Of a DNA stretch of 64,000 nucleotides, positions 25,466-33,858 are shown piece after piece. The DNA is taken from contig CAYLMM010000007.1 of NCBI GenBank assembly GCA_964384825.1, positions 1 through 64,000 on the forward strand, in the 5' to 3' direction. Both the position numbers and the translations under genes were made by a program. Origin of the DNA: CAYLMM01 sp964384825 (GTDB taxonomy: Bacteria > Krumholzibacteriota > Krumholzibacteriia > LZORAL124-64-63). The notes below the pieces were generated by a model that had not been told where the DNA came from, did not search any database, and worked only from the letters and a program-made list of their open reading frames with translations. Every line of letters begins with the position of its first letter. Within the stretch, counting starts at the first letter, position 1.

Positions 25466-26313
25466 GGATCCTGGTCACCGGAGCTGCCGGCATGCTGGGG
25501 CGGGCCCTGATGGATGCCGCCGCCGAGAATCACCTGGTCGCGGGCGTGGACCTGCCCGACGGGAACCTGGCCGAGCCGGGGGTGGCCGCCGGACTGGTGG
25601 ACCGCCATCGGCCGGATCAGGTCGTTCACGCCGCCGCGTTCACCGATGTCGACGGCGCCGAGACCAGCCGCGACGAGGCCCGGTCCGCCAACGCCGACGC
25701 CACCGGTCTGCTGGCCGCCGCATGCGCCGGGGCCGGCTGCGGCCTGGTCTATGTGAGCACCGATTACGTTTTCCCCGGCACCGCCGCCGAGGGCTACGCC
25801 GAAGAGGATCCCCGCGATCCGGTCAACCACTACGGCCGGACCAAGGCCATGGGCGAGGATCACGTGCTGGCCATGGGCGAAGCGGGGAAGGTCGTCCGCA
25901 CGAGCTGGCTCTTCGGACCCGGCCCACGCAATTTCGTGTTGACCATCCGGCGCCTGTTGGCCGACCGTCCGACCCTGAAGGTCGTCGACGACCAGACCGG
26001 TTGCCCCACCTACGCTCCCGATCTGGCCAGGGTGCTGCTTTACGTCGCGCAGCACGGCGCCGGCGGGGCGTACCACGCCACCAACCGGGGAACCTGCACC
26101 TGGTGGGGCTTCGCGCGCGAAATCGCGCGCCTGAGCGGGGCCGATCCCGACCGGATCGAGCCCTGCGCCTCGACCGAGTATCCGACGGCGGCCCGGCGGC
26201 CCGCCTGCTCGATTCTTCGCAGCAGCCGCCTCGAACAGATCGGCTGTCCGGAGCGTCCGGCTTGGCAGGACGCGCTGAAACGATATTTTTCATGGTTCGA
26301 CGCCGGCGAATGA
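25462..26313 (+). CDS. rmlD: dTDP-4-dehydrorhamnose reductase family (RmlD-like)
   Basis: RmlD makes dTDP-L-rhamnose with NAD(P)H, supplying cell-surface polysaccharides. The 283-residue SDR protein has the Rossmann motif VTGAAGMLGRAL, a segment VVHAAAFTDVDGAE, the active-site pair STDYVF and YGRTK (catalytic Tyr/Lys), and a C-terminal substrate region with YHATNRGTCTWWGFAREIA. The start is TTG 25462, overlapping the recX stop (TTGA), with AAGGAGG 4 nt upstream. No rmlA, B or C is in this window, so the substrate is inferred from family only. It heads an envelope-sugar run: gmhA, a glycosyltransferase and a sugar-phosphate transferase follow. Confidence 0.9.
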   Translation: MRILVTGAAGMLGRALMDAAAENHLVAGVDLPDGNLAEPGVAAGLVDRHRPDQVVHAAAFTDVDGAETSRDEARSANADATGLLAAACAGAGCGLVYVSTDYVFPGTAAEGYAEEDPRDPVNHYGRTKAMGEDHVLAMGEAGKVVRTSWLFGPGPRNFVLTIRRLLADRPTLKVVDDQTGCPTYAPDLARVLLYVAQHGAGGAYHATNRGTCTWWGFAREIARLSGADPDRIEPCASTEYPTAARRPACSILRSSRLEQIGCPERPAWQDALKRYFSWFDAGE

Positions 26314-26363
26314 CCGCGGCGCGAGCCTGGTCGCCGGGCCCGAAACCACCGGAAGGAAGCGCA

Positions 26364-26993
26364 ATGAGCCCAGAGAGGGAAGGTCGCGAAGATCGCCGCA
26401 GCCGGGCGAAGCGGTTCTTCGGCGAGGATCTCGCCGCCCTGCGGACGGCCCTGGTCGCGATGGGGGCCGCCCAGCGCGACGCCGTCCTGGCCCTGGCCGA
26501 CGACGTGGACGCGGCCTGGGACCGCGGCGGCAAGCTGCTGATCTGCGGCAACGGCGGATCGGCCGCCGATTCCCAGCATATCGCGGCCGAGCTGGTCGGC
26601 CGCTTCCACCGCGATCGCCCCGCCTTCGCCGCGGTCGCGTTGACGGTCAACAGCTCGATCACCACCGCGGTGGGCAACGACTACGGCTTCGACGAGATCT
26701 TCGCCCGGCAGGTCGCGGGCCTGGGAAGGCCCGGGGACGTCCTGCTGGCCATCTCCACTTCGGGCAATTCGTCCAACTGCGTACGGGCGGTGGCTGCGGC
26801 CAAGGAGATCGGGATGAAGGTCCACGGTTTTCTCGGCGGCGACGGCGGCCGGCTGGCGGCGCAGCTCGACGGGGCGATGATCGCGCCCGCCGTCGACACG
26901 CCCCGCATCCAGGAGATCCATATCGCGATGGGGCACTTGCTGTGCCGGATCCTCGAGGACCGGCGCGCCGGGGAGGGAGCCGACGATGCCTGA
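26364..26993 (+). CDS. gmhA: D-sedoheptulose 7-phosphate isomerase GmhA
   Basis: GmhA turns sedoheptulose 7-phosphate into D-glycero-D-manno-heptose 7-phosphate, the first step of heptose supply for LPS core or S-layer glycans. The 209-residue SIS-fold protein shows LLICGNGGSAADSQHIAAELVGRF (phosphate loop plus catalytic Glu), TVNSSITTAVGNDYGFDEIFARQV, and LAISTSGNSSNC. The C-terminal block IQEIHIAMGHLLC carries the conserved His. GGAAGGA is just upstream of ATG 26364. The last 8 bp overlap the next gene's start. Confidence 0.95.
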   Translation: MSPEREGREDRRSRAKRFFGEDLAALRTALVAMGAAQRDAVLALADDVDAAWDRGGKLLICGNGGSAADSQHIAAELVGRFHRDRPAFAAVALTVNSSITTAVGNDYGFDEIFARQVAGLGRPGDVLLAISTSGNSSNCVRAVAAAKEIGMKVHGFLGGDGGRLAAQLDGAMIAPAVDTPRIQEIHIAMGHLLCRILEDRRAGEGADDA

Positions 26994-28170
26994 GCCGCGG
27001 CTTCCGGCGGGACGGCGCGTCGCCCTGGTCCACGACTGGCTCAACGGCATGCGCGGCGGCGAGAAATGTCTCGAGGTCTTCTGCGAGATCTTTCCCGAGG
27101 CCGACATCTTCACCCTGCTGCACGAGCCCGGCGCGGTCGGCGACATCATCGAAAGCCACCGCATCCGCACCTCGTCCCTGGTCCGGCTGCCGGGTTTCCG
27201 CACCCGCTACCGCTGGGCCCTGCCGCTGTTCCCGCGCGCGATCGAGAGCTTCGACCTTTCGGACTACGACCTGGTCCTGTCGAGCAGCCATTGCGTGGCC
27301 AAGTCGGCCGTGCCGGCTCCCGGGGCCCTGTCGGTCTGCTATTGCCACACGCCGATGCGCTACGTCTGGGACCGTTTCGACGACTACTTCGGCTCCAAGC
27401 CGGCGCCGCTGCGCTGGGCCATCGGCGCGGCCGCGGCCTGGCTGCGTCGATGGGACCGGGCGACGGCCGGCCGCGTGGATCTCTGGCTGGCCAACGCCAC
27501 CATCGTCCGCCGGCGGATCCTGGAGAACTACGGGGTGGATCCCTCGATCGTCGAGATCGTGCATCCCCCGGTGGATGTCGAGCGCTTCGGACGCGACCGG
27601 GCGCCCGAGCCTCCGGCGGGTCTGGAATCCGGTTCCTACGATCTGGTGATCTCGGCCCTGGTGCCCTACAAGCGGATCGATCTGGCGGTGCGGGCCGCCA
27701 AACGGGTCGGACGGCACCTGGTGGTGGTGGGCAAGGGGCCCGAGAAGGAACGCCTCGCCGCCCTGGCGGAATCCGCGCCGGGAGAGGGCCGCGTCACTTT
27801 CGCCGGCGCGCTGCCTGACGCCGACCTGCCGGCCCACTACGCCCATTGCCGCGCTTTCCTGTTCCCGGGGCTCGAGGATTTTGGTATCACTCCTCTCGAG
27901 GCCACGGCTTGCGGCCGGCCCGTGGTCGCGCTGCGGGCGGGAGGGACGCTCGACACCGTCGTCGAGGGCCTCAACGGCGTCTTCTTCGACGAGATCGACG
28001 AGGACGCCCTGGCCGCGGCCCTGACCGATCCTCGTCTCGACGGCGAGTGGGACGCCGAGGCCATGGCCGCCCACGCCGCCCGATTCAGCCGCGACCGCTA
28101 CCGCGCCGAGATGGAATCCGTACTGACCGCCGCCTGGCGGCGCCATCGCGAGGTGAACAGCGTTGAGTGA
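26986..28170 (+). CDS. GT4-family glycosyltransferase
   Basis: The 394-residue protein has the GT-B fold. The N-terminal part has VALVHDWLNGMRGGEKCLEV (the GGxE nucleotide loop typical of GT4). The C-terminal part has VISALVPYKRIDLAVRAAKR, VVVGKGPEKERL, and FLFPGLEDFGITPLEATACGRPVVA, the E-x7-E block that binds the donor sugar nucleotide. The acceptor is unknown. It overlaps gmhA by 8 bp and the next gene by 8 bp, so it belongs to the same envelope-sugar operon. A Walker-like motif is absent and there is no membrane segment, so it should work at the inner face of the membrane. Confidence 0.92.
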   Translation: MPEPRLPAGRRVALVHDWLNGMRGGEKCLEVFCEIFPEADIFTLLHEPGAVGDIIESHRIRTSSLVRLPGFRTRYRWALPLFPRAIESFDLSDYDLVLSSSHCVAKSAVPAPGALSVCYCHTPMRYVWDRFDDYFGSKPAPLRWAIGAAAAWLRRWDRATAGRVDLWLANATIVRRRILENYGVDPSIVEIVHPPVDVERFGRDRAPEPPAGLESGSYDLVISALVPYKRIDLAVRAAKRVGRHLVVVGKGPEKERLAALAESAPGEGRVTFAGALPDADLPAHYAHCRAFLFPGLEDFGITPLEATACGRPVVALRAGGTLDTVVEGLNGVFFDEIDEDALAAALTDPRLDGEWDAEAMAAHAARFSRDRYRAEMESVLTAAWRRHREVNSVE

Positions 28171-29578
28171 GACGGTCAAACGCCGACAGCCGCTCTTGCG
28201 GCCCACCCTGCTGATGCTCGTGGACGCGGGGCTGCTGGAGGTCGCCTTCCTGGTGACCTACTGGTTCCGCTTCCACGCCGGCGTCTGGAAGGTTCCCCTG
28301 GGCATCCCGCCGCTGGACGTCTACCTCACCGGCTCGGCGATCGTCCTGGCGGTGTTCTTCGGCCTGTTCTACTACCTGGGGCTCTACTCGGAACAGCGCA
28401 TGCTCTCGGTCGAGGAGCAGCTGGTCGGCGTGCTCAAGGGGATCGTCCTGGGATCGATGGGAGTGCTGGCGCTGACATTCTTCATCCGGGCCCAGACCTT
28501 CAGCCGCTCCTTCTTCGGCCTTTTCGTGCTCAGCGCCTCGGTGCTGCTCTGCGCCGGCCGGCTGGTGAACTACAAGATCCTGGCCCGGGTCACGCGGGAT
28601 GTCGGCGGCAGACCCCTGCTGCTGGTCGGCGGCGGCCCCATGCGCGAGCAGGTGCGCCGGGCCGCGGCGATGAACACGAACCTGGGGCTGAACTGCGTGG
28701 GCTGGATCGACGTCTCGCCCGATGTCGGAGGGCCGGATACCGGAGGCTCCTGTCCGCGGCTGGGCGGGCTGGCCGATCTGCGGGAGATCGTGGATTCCCG
28801 GGGAATCGAGGTCGTCGCGTTGACGCTGCCGCTGGAACAGCAGCATCTGGTGGGCAGGATCACCGGATCGCTGGCCAACCTCAACGTCGACGTCCACCTT
28901 GTGCCGGATATGCAGGGGATGGCCGTCAGCCGCGTCAGGCTGACCGAACTCGGGGGGATTCCCTTCCTCTCTGTGCGCGCGGCGGCCCTCTCGGGAGCCG
29001 ACCGGATCGTCAAGCGCTCCTTCGACGTCGTGGCCACCGCGGGCGCCATGATCGTGCTCTCGCCCTTCTTCGCGCTGATCGCCCTGCTGGTCAAGCTCAG
29101 CTCGCCGGGGCCGGTCTTCTACGGACAGGACCGCATCGGGCGCGACGGCCGCGAGTTCCGGATGATGAAGTTCCGCACCATGCGGCCCGACGCCGAATCG
29201 TCGAGCGGCCCGGTCTGGACGGTGGAGGACGATCCCCGCGTCACGCGCATCGGCGGTTTCCTGCGCCGCTACAGCCTCGACGAACTGCCCCAGATCTGGA
29301 ACGTGCTGGTCGGCGACATGAGCCTGGTGGGGCCCCGTCCCGAGCGGCGTCATTTCGTGGATCAGTTCGTCCTCGAGATGCCCCGCTATTTCGAGCGGCA
29401 CCGGGTCCGGTCGGGTCTGACCGGTTGGGCCCAGGTCAACGGGCTGCGCGGCAACACCAGCATCGCCGAGCGCACCGTCTACGACCTCTACTACGTGGAG
29501 AACTGGTCCCTGGGGCTGGATCTGCGGATCATCCTGATGACGATCCACCACGTCCTGAAGGGCGAAAACGCTTATTAG
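28163..29578 (+). CDS. Polyprenyl-phosphate sugar-1-phosphate transferase (WbaP/WcaJ type)
   Basis: Such enzymes start polysaccharide repeat units on undecaprenyl phosphate. The 471-residue chain has four N-terminal transmembrane helices (about 14-34, 48-70, 88-108, 112-130), a soluble nucleotide-binding-like domain (about 145-275) and the C-terminal catalytic domain. That domain contains the membrane hairpin VATAGAMIVLSPFFALIALLVKL, GQDRIGRDGREFRMMKFRTM, the conserved DELPQIWNVL and SLVGPRPERRHFV, and a terminal VRSGLTGWAQVNGLRG. The start is TTG 28163, overlapping the glycosyltransferase stop. The sugar is unknown; glucose or galactose are usual for this class. It ends the operon that starts at rmlD. 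Confidence 0.93.
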   Translation: MSETVKRRQPLLRPTLLMLVDAGLLEVAFLVTYWFRFHAGVWKVPLGIPPLDVYLTGSAIVLAVFFGLFYYLGLYSEQRMLSVEEQLVGVLKGIVLGSMGVLALTFFIRAQTFSRSFFGLFVLSASVLLCAGRLVNYKILARVTRDVGGRPLLLVGGGPMREQVRRAAAMNTNLGLNCVGWIDVSPDVGGPDTGGSCPRLGGLADLREIVDSRGIEVVALTLPLEQQHLVGRITGSLANLNVDVHLVPDMQGMAVSRVRLTELGGIPFLSVRAAALSGADRIVKRSFDVVATAGAMIVLSPFFALIALLVKLSSPGPVFYGQDRIGRDGREFRMMKFRTMRPDAESSSGPVWTVEDDPRVTRIGGFLRRYSLDELPQIWNVLVGDMSLVGPRPERRHFVDQFVLEMPRYFERHRVRSGLTGWAQVNGLRGNTSIAERTVYDLYYVENWSLGLDLRIILMTIHHVLKGENAY

Positions 29579-29621
29579 GGCGAGCGGTCGATCCGATTCG
29601 CCGTTCCCGCCCACATCTCTG

Positions 29622-29651
29622 TTCGTGTTCCGGGGCATCGGACACTATCTT
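29622..29651 (+). promoter_or_regulatory. Possible promoter of ispE
   Basis: TTCGTG (29622-29627), 18 bp spacer, TATCTT (29646-29651) in the 156 bp gap before ispE. Confidence 0.4.
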
Positions 29652-29734
29652 GTGCCCTCCCTTAACCGCGATGTTCCCGGATGCACCGGAAGCGCGACTC
29701 CATGAACGGATCCCCGTCCGGGGGAGGATGAGTG

Positions 29735-30679
29735 ATGGAACCGAGTCCCACGCGCGCGCCGCGCCGCACGGTCGAGATGCGTTCGCCCGCGAAGGTGAAC
29801 CTGCATCTCGAGGTGCTGCGCCGCCGCCATGACGGATATCATGACATCGAGACGATCCTGCAGGCCATCGAGCTTTTCGACCATCTCAGGGTGACCTACG
29901 ATCCGGCGGCCGGATCCGGGCCGCTGGTGGATCTGCAGGTCGAGCCCTTCGGGGCCGTTCCCGAGGACAAGACCAACCTCTGCTGGCAGGCCGTCGAGGT
30001 CTTCCGCCGCGAAACGAAGGTCCGCGGCGGGTTCAAGATCGTCCTGCGCAAGACGATCCCGACCGAGGCCGGCCTGGGCGGCGGCAGCTCCAACGCGGCC
30101 GCGGTGCTGGTCGCCTGCAACAGTCTGTGCCGAACCGGGTTGTCCGAAGCCCAGCTCGAGCGGATGGGGGCGGAGATAGGCTCCGACGTGCCGTTTTTCA
30201 TCAGGGGCGGCACCCAGCTCGGACGGGGCCGCGGAACCGAACTGACGCGGTTGAGCCCCATCCACAACGGCCGTTTCCTGGTGATCAAACCCAGCTTCTC
30301 CATCTCGACCACCCATGTCTACAACCGTCTTAATATGGGATTGACAAGGCGCAGCCCTACGGCTAACATCAGACATGTAGAGGCGTTAATCGCCAGATTT
30401 CCAACGGGTTCCTGGTTCGGCATCAATCGGCTCGAAGAGATCGTCCTGCCGGATCATCCCGTATTGCATCGTTTGGTGCAGCATCTGAAGGAGTGGGCTC
30501 CGATCGCGATGTTGTCCGGCAGCGGCGCTGCGGTCTTCGCGGCCTTTCCCGCGAAGAGCGAGCGCAAAATCGCCGGACTGGAAGAATTCGTGCAACCCGA
30601 TTGGCTGATCGAAGTTGTCGGACCTCATGCGGCCGGAGTGGAGTTCATGGATGAAGGACCCACTCGCCCAAAGTTCTGA
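29735..30679 (+). CDS. ispE: 4-diphosphocytidyl-2-C-methyl-D-erythritol kinase IspE
   Basis: IspE phosphorylates CDP-ME in the MEP isoprenoid pathway. The 314-residue GHMP kinase has the N-terminal RSPAKVNLHLEVLRRRHDGYHDIETILQ, the ATP loop PTEAGLGGGSSNAAAVL, and the C-terminal MLSGSGAAVFAAF. ATG 29735 has GGAGG 7 nt upstream; GTG 29732 is an alternative. The segment at about 30320-30420 uses codons that are rare here (TTA, AGA, AGG, GTA, CCA) and is AT-richer than the surrounding gene. It contains a near-consensus promoter (30341-30369) reading toward spoVG. ispE-spoVG-prs-rplY-pth is a known neighbourhood in several phyla. Confidence 0.94.
   Translation: MEPSPTRAPRRTVEMRSPAKVNLHLEVLRRRHDGYHDIETILQAIELFDHLRVTYDPAAGSGPLVDLQVEPFGAVPEDKTNLCWQAVEVFRRETKVRGGFKIVLRKTIPTEAGLGGGSSNAAAVLVACNSLCRTGLSEAQLERMGAEIGSDVPFFIRGGTQLGRGRGTELTRLSPIHNGRFLVIKPSFSISTTHVYNRLNMGLTRRSPTANIRHVEALIARFPTGSWFGINRLEEIVLPDHPVLHRLVQHLKEWAPIAMLSGSGAAVFAAFPAKSERKIAGLEEFVQPDWLIEVVGPHAAGVEFMDEGPTRPKF
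30341..30369 (+). promoter_or_regulatory. Near-consensus promoter inside ispE, reading toward spoVG
   Basis: TTGACA (30341-30346), exactly 17 bp, TAACAT (30364-30369). It lies in the AT-rich patch of the ispE coding region, about 350 bp upstream of spoVG. Confidence 0.6.
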
Positions 30680-30716
30680 AATTGAATCCGGAGAGCTACT
30701 ACGGAGAGGTGCTGTC

Positions 30717-31061
30717 TTGGAAATCACCGAAATCAGAATCACCTTGCGTGACGACGACAAGCTGCGTGGCTTCGCCAGCATCACTCTCGATGACTGTTTC
30801 GTGATCCGGGGACTGAAGATCATCGAAGGATCCGCAGGCATGTTCGTCGCCATGCCGAATCGACGCCGCAAGGACGGGACCTTCCAGGATATCGCCCATC
30901 CGATCAACGCCAGGACCCGCGAGATGATGGAAAGCCTCATCATCACCGCCTACAAGGAGGAGTACCGGCGATCCGGCGGCTCTTCCGCGGGATATGCCGG
31001 CAGCCCCGGCCAACCCGACTCAGGCAGGGTGGACTGCTCCGCCTTCGAGGAGAGTTTCTAG
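30717..31061 (+). CDS. spoVG: SpoVG family regulator
   Basis: The 114-residue protein begins LEITEIRITLRDDDKLRGFASITLDDCFVIRGLKIIEG and continues with MFVAMPNRRRKDGTFQDIAHPINARTREM, the core of SpoVG, a small nucleic-acid-binding regulator first known from Bacillus but widespread. The tail after about residue 85 is variable. The start is TTG 30717, with GGAGAGG at 30703-30709 and a 7 nt spacer; the frame is open further upstream within the ispE stop region, but family length supports TTG 30717. It is followed by tRNA-Gln and prs, the usual neighbours of spoVG in many genomes. Confidence 0.95.
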   Translation: MEITEIRITLRDDDKLRGFASITLDDCFVIRGLKIIEGSAGMFVAMPNRRRKDGTFQDIAHPINARTREMMESLIITAYKEEYRRSGGSSAGYAGSPGQPDSGRVDCSAFEESF

Positions 31062-31075
31062 GCAGCCGTACCTGC

Positions 31076-31150
31076 TGGGGCGTCGTCAAGTGGTAAGACA
31101 CAAGGTTTTGGTCCTTGCATTCGCAGGTTCGAATCCTGCCGCCCCAGCCA
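31076..31150 (+). tRNA. tRNA-Gln(UUG)
   Basis: Acceptor TGGGGCG pairs with CGCCCCA, discriminator G and CCA. The anticodon stem caagg/ccttg encloses TTTTGGT, giving UUG. It sits 14 bp after the spoVG stop. Confidence 0.95.
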
Positions 31151-31174
31151 TTTTCCCCTCCGGTCGAATTCGGG

Positions 31175-31203
31175 TTTACCGGAAGTTCAACATCGACTAT
31201 CTT
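31175..31203 (+). promoter_or_regulatory. Predicted promoter of prs
   Basis: TTTACC (31175-31180), 17 bp spacer, TATCTT (31198-31203), about 68 bp before the prs start. Confidence 0.55.
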
Positions 31204-31271
31204 GCCCCCGGGCGCAGCCCCCCAGCACATGCCACGATTCCTGAAGCACCAAGACCGAAGGGTTCCTCCCG

Positions 31272-32204
31272 ATGAACGACCTGGTCATCATCAGCGGATC
31301 CGCCCATCACGAGATGGGTGAGAAGATCGCCGAAAACCTCCGTCTGCCCCTGCTGGATGTCGATTGCGACCGTTTCTCCGACGGCGAAATCCAGATCAAG
31401 ATCAAGGAAAACATCCGCGGCACCGACGTCTTCATCGTGCAGCCCACCTTTCCGCCCGCGGACAACGTCATCGAACTGCTGCTGCTGATCGATGCGGTGC
31501 GGCGGGCTTCCTGCCGGCGCGTCACCGCGGTGATGCCCTACTTCGGCTACGCCCGGCAGGACCGCAAGGACCAGCCCCGGGTGCCGATCGGGGCGCGGCT
31601 GATGGCCAACCTGATCACCACCGCCGGCGCGGACCGGGTGCTGACCATCGATCTGCACGCGGCCCAGATCCAGGGCTTCTTCGACATCCCGCTGGACCAT
31701 CTCTACGGCTCGCCGGTCCTGCTGCAGCATTTCGAGGATTGGCCGCGGGAGAACATCGCGGTGGTGGCTCCCGACGTGGGCAGCATCAAGATGGCGCGGG
31801 CCTACGCCAAGCGCCTGAACGCTCCGCTGGCGATCATCGACAAGCGGCGGCCGGAGCCGAACCGCTGCGAGGTGATGAACTTCATCGGCGACGTCGAGGG
31901 GCGGGACGTGGTGATCTTCGACGACATGATCGACACCGCCGGCACCATCACCGACGCCGCGCGCGCCTGCCGCAAGGCCGGCGCGACATCGGTGACCGTC
32001 TGCGCCACCCATCCCCTGTTCTCGGGGCCGGCCCTGCAGCGCCTGAACGAGGCTCCGATCAAGGAAATCGTGGTCAGCAACACCATCCCGTTCGACCGCG
32101 GCGGCGAGTGCCCGAAGGTCAAAGTCATGGACATGGCGCCGCTGCTGGCCGACGCCATCGAACGGATCCACCTGGAAAAGACAGTCAGTTCGCTCTTCAA
32201 CTAG
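31272..32204 (+). CDS. prs: Ribose-phosphate pyrophosphokinase (PRPP synthetase)
   Basis: Prs makes PRPP from ribose 5-phosphate and ATP for nucleotide, His and Trp synthesis. The 310-residue class I enzyme shows RFSDGEIQIKIKENIRGTDVFIVQ, PYFGYARQDRKDQPRVPIGARLMANLI (ATP loop), DLHAAQIQGFFDIPLDHL, PDVGSIKMARAYAKRL, the Arg-containing flexible loop (IIDKRRPEPNRCEV) and the PRPP-binding motif VVIFDDMIDTAGTI. All catalytic blocks are intact. Start ATG 31272; rplY follows with its own promoter 11 bp after the stop. Confidence 0.97.
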   Translation: MNDLVIISGSAHHEMGEKIAENLRLPLLDVDCDRFSDGEIQIKIKENIRGTDVFIVQPTFPPADNVIELLLLIDAVRRASCRRVTAVMPYFGYARQDRKDQPRVPIGARLMANLITTAGADRVLTIDLHAAQIQGFFDIPLDHLYGSPVLLQHFEDWPRENIAVVAPDVGSIKMARAYAKRLNAPLAIIDKRRPEPNRCEVMNFIGDVEGRDVVIFDDMIDTAGTITDAARACRKAGATSVTVCATHPLFSGPALQRLNEAPIKEIVVSNTIPFDRGGECPKVKVMDMAPLLADAIERIHLEKTVSSLFN

Positions 32205-32214
32205 CCGGGCCGAC

Positions 32215-32243
32215 TTGACATCAGGGGGGGAAACTGCTTAATT
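32215..32243 (+). promoter_or_regulatory. Predicted promoter of rplY
   Basis: TTGACA (32215-32220), 17-18 bp spacer, TTAATT/TAATTA (32238-32244). The leader to the rplY start is about 110 nt with no obvious terminator or motif. Confidence 0.55.
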
Positions 32244-32363
32244 AAGCGGTCCTTTTGAATGTCGAGCACCCGCGGGCCAGAGAGCCGCTCCCGAGCGGAG
32301 ACGGCATCGTGCGGCCGGGCACGGGGCCCTTTTGCTGAAAAATGTCCGCTGGAGGCAGCCGTC

Positions 32364-33023
32364 ATGGGTTTGATCAATCTCACAGTCCATCCTCGCGCCG
32401 AGACCGGGAAGAACTCCAACCGCCGTCTGCGCGAATCCGGCCGCACTCCGGCCGTGATCTACGGGGCCGGGCGCAAGGAAGCCCTGAACGCCGAAGTCGA
32501 CACCCACGAGTTCCGCAAGGCTCTCTCCGGGTTCTCCGGCCAGTTCCCGATCTTCACGCTGAATCACGCCGACGGTTCGCCGGCGACGGTCGCGGTGCTG
32601 CGCGAGATGCAGCGTCATCCGGTCAGCGACATGGTCTACCACTGCGACCTCTTCGAGATCCCCGAGAACAAGGAGATCGAGATGGAGGTCGGCCTGGAGT
32701 TCGTAGGCGAGAACAAGGTCATCCGCGGCGGCGACGGCGTGCTGGAAGTCGTCCAGCGCAGCATCTCGGTGCTGACCCTGCCCGCGGATCTTCCCGACAC
32801 CATCGACGTCGACATCAGCGAGCTCGAGCTCAACGACAAGATCACCGCCGGCGATCTCGGTCTCGGAACGGTCAAGGTCCTGACCCCGGACGACGAGATC
32901 CTGGCCAAGATCAATCCGAACACCCTGGTGGCCATCGAGGACGAGGTCGAGGAGGCCGAGGGCGAAGAGGCCGAGGGCGAGGAGACCGCGGAAGAGTCCG
33001 AGGAAGAGGAATCCTCCGACTGA
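32364..33023 (+). CDS. rplY: Large ribosomal subunit protein bL25 (CTC/TL5 form)
   Basis: The 219-residue protein has the N-terminal 5S-rRNA-binding domain (about 1-92: RAETGKNSNRRLRESGRTPAVIYG) and the longer C-terminal TL5/CTC domain (about 95-185). The last 25 residues are almost all Glu, an acidic tail that is often present in this long form. ATG 32364 follows GGAGG. rplY next to pth is the usual pairing. A terminator follows at 33058. Confidence 0.95.
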   Translation: MGLINLTVHPRAETGKNSNRRLRESGRTPAVIYGAGRKEALNAEVDTHEFRKALSGFSGQFPIFTLNHADGSPATVAVLREMQRHPVSDMVYHCDLFEIPENKEIEMEVGLEFVGENKVIRGGDGVLEVVQRSISVLTLPADLPDTIDVDISELELNDKITAGDLGLGTVKVLTPDDEILAKINPNTLVAIEDEVEEAEGEEAEGEETAEESEEEESSD

Positions 33024-33057
33024 TTCCCATCGGCCGCCTTCAGGCGGCGACGATGCG

Positions 33058-33093
33058 ATGCGAGGCGGCCGGAGGGTCGCCTCGCATTTTTTT
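33058..33093 (+). terminator. Rho-independent terminator after rplY
   Basis: A 10 bp stem, ATGCGAGGCG (33058-33067) with CGCCTCGCAT (33078-33087), and seven T to 33093. It separates rplY from pth although the two are only 98 bp apart. Confidence 0.9.
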
Positions 33094-33121
33094 GGCTTGG
33101 CGGCATCCGTGGAGGTGAGCC

Positions 33122-33829
33122 GTGCGTCTGGTGATCGGATTGGGCAATCCCGGCCCGGAATACGAGCGCACCCGGCACAACATCGGTTTCCGCGTGGTCG
33201 AGGAACTGGCCCGGCTGCACGGGCTGGTCTTCGGACCGGTTCGCGACGGATGCCGCGTCGCCGGCGATCCGGATTCCGCCGACGGCCTGGTGCTGCTGCA
33301 GCCCCTGCTCTACATGAACCGCAGCGGCGAGGCCCTGGCCCGCTGGGCGAGGCGCGGTGATCGGAACATCTCGACGGCGTCCGAGGCCGAACCCGAAGGA
33401 GAATCGGACGCCGCGCCGGAAGGGGAGCCCGTCGCCGCAAGCGGCGCCGTTGCCCCGGCAACCGCCGATCCCGTCATCCGCCCGCTGGTGATCTGCGACG
33501 ACATCGCGCTGCCCCTGGGATCGCTGCGTCTGCGCGGACGCGGATCCGACGGGGGGCACCGGGGGCTGGAATCGATCATCCGGGTCTTCGGCGGCGGGGA
33601 ATTCCCCCGTCTGCGCCTGGGAGTCGCGGGGGAGCGGCCGCCTTCGCCCGAGGACTGGGCCGACTACGTGCTGGCTCCCTTCACGGACGAGGAATGGCCC
33701 GTGACCGAGGACCAGATCGCCGACGCCTGCGAGGTCGTGGCCTGCTGGTCGGTCGAGGGACGGGAGGCCGCCGCCAGCCGCTTCAATCGCCGCGGACCCG
33801 GCCCCGGAGCCGCGGGATCAGGGAAATAG
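33122..33829 (+). CDS. pth: Peptidyl-tRNA hydrolase Pth with an acidic insertion
   Basis: Pth frees tRNA from peptidyl-tRNA that drops off ribosomes. The 235-residue chain keeps LGNPGPEYERTRHNIGF (catalytic His at about 19), MNRSGEA and VICDDIALPLGSLRLRGRGSDGGHRGL. Between MNRSGEA and VICDD, about residues 79-118 form an insertion rich in Glu, Ala and Pro (EAEPEGESDAAPEGEPVAAS) that normal Pth lacks. In that last block the residue that is Asn in E. coli Pth (Asn114, GGHNGL) is Arg here (GGHRGL). Start GTG 33122 is directly after GGAGGTGA with a suitable spacer. The protein is probably functional but unusual. Confidence 0.92.
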   Translation: MRLVIGLGNPGPEYERTRHNIGFRVVEELARLHGLVFGPVRDGCRVAGDPDSADGLVLLQPLLYMNRSGEALARWARRGDRNISTASEAEPEGESDAAPEGEPVAASGAVAPATADPVIRPLVICDDIALPLGSLRLRGRGSDGGHRGLESIIRVFGGGEFPRLRLGVAGERPPSPEDWADYVLAPFTDEEWPVTEDQIADACEVVACWSVEGREAAASRFNRRGPGPGAAGSGK

Positions 33830-33858
33830 TTGCTTCCGGCTCCCCGGAGAGCTATCAT
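33830..33858 (+). promoter_or_regulatory. Predicted promoter of the rpsF operon
   Basis: TTGCTT (33830-33835), 17 bp spacer, TATCAT (33853-33858). It gives a leader of about 165 nt with two hairpins: CCGTCGC/GCGACGG (33862-33868/33877-33883) and GTTCCCC/GGGGGAC (33888-33894/33898-33904). Confidence 0.6.
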
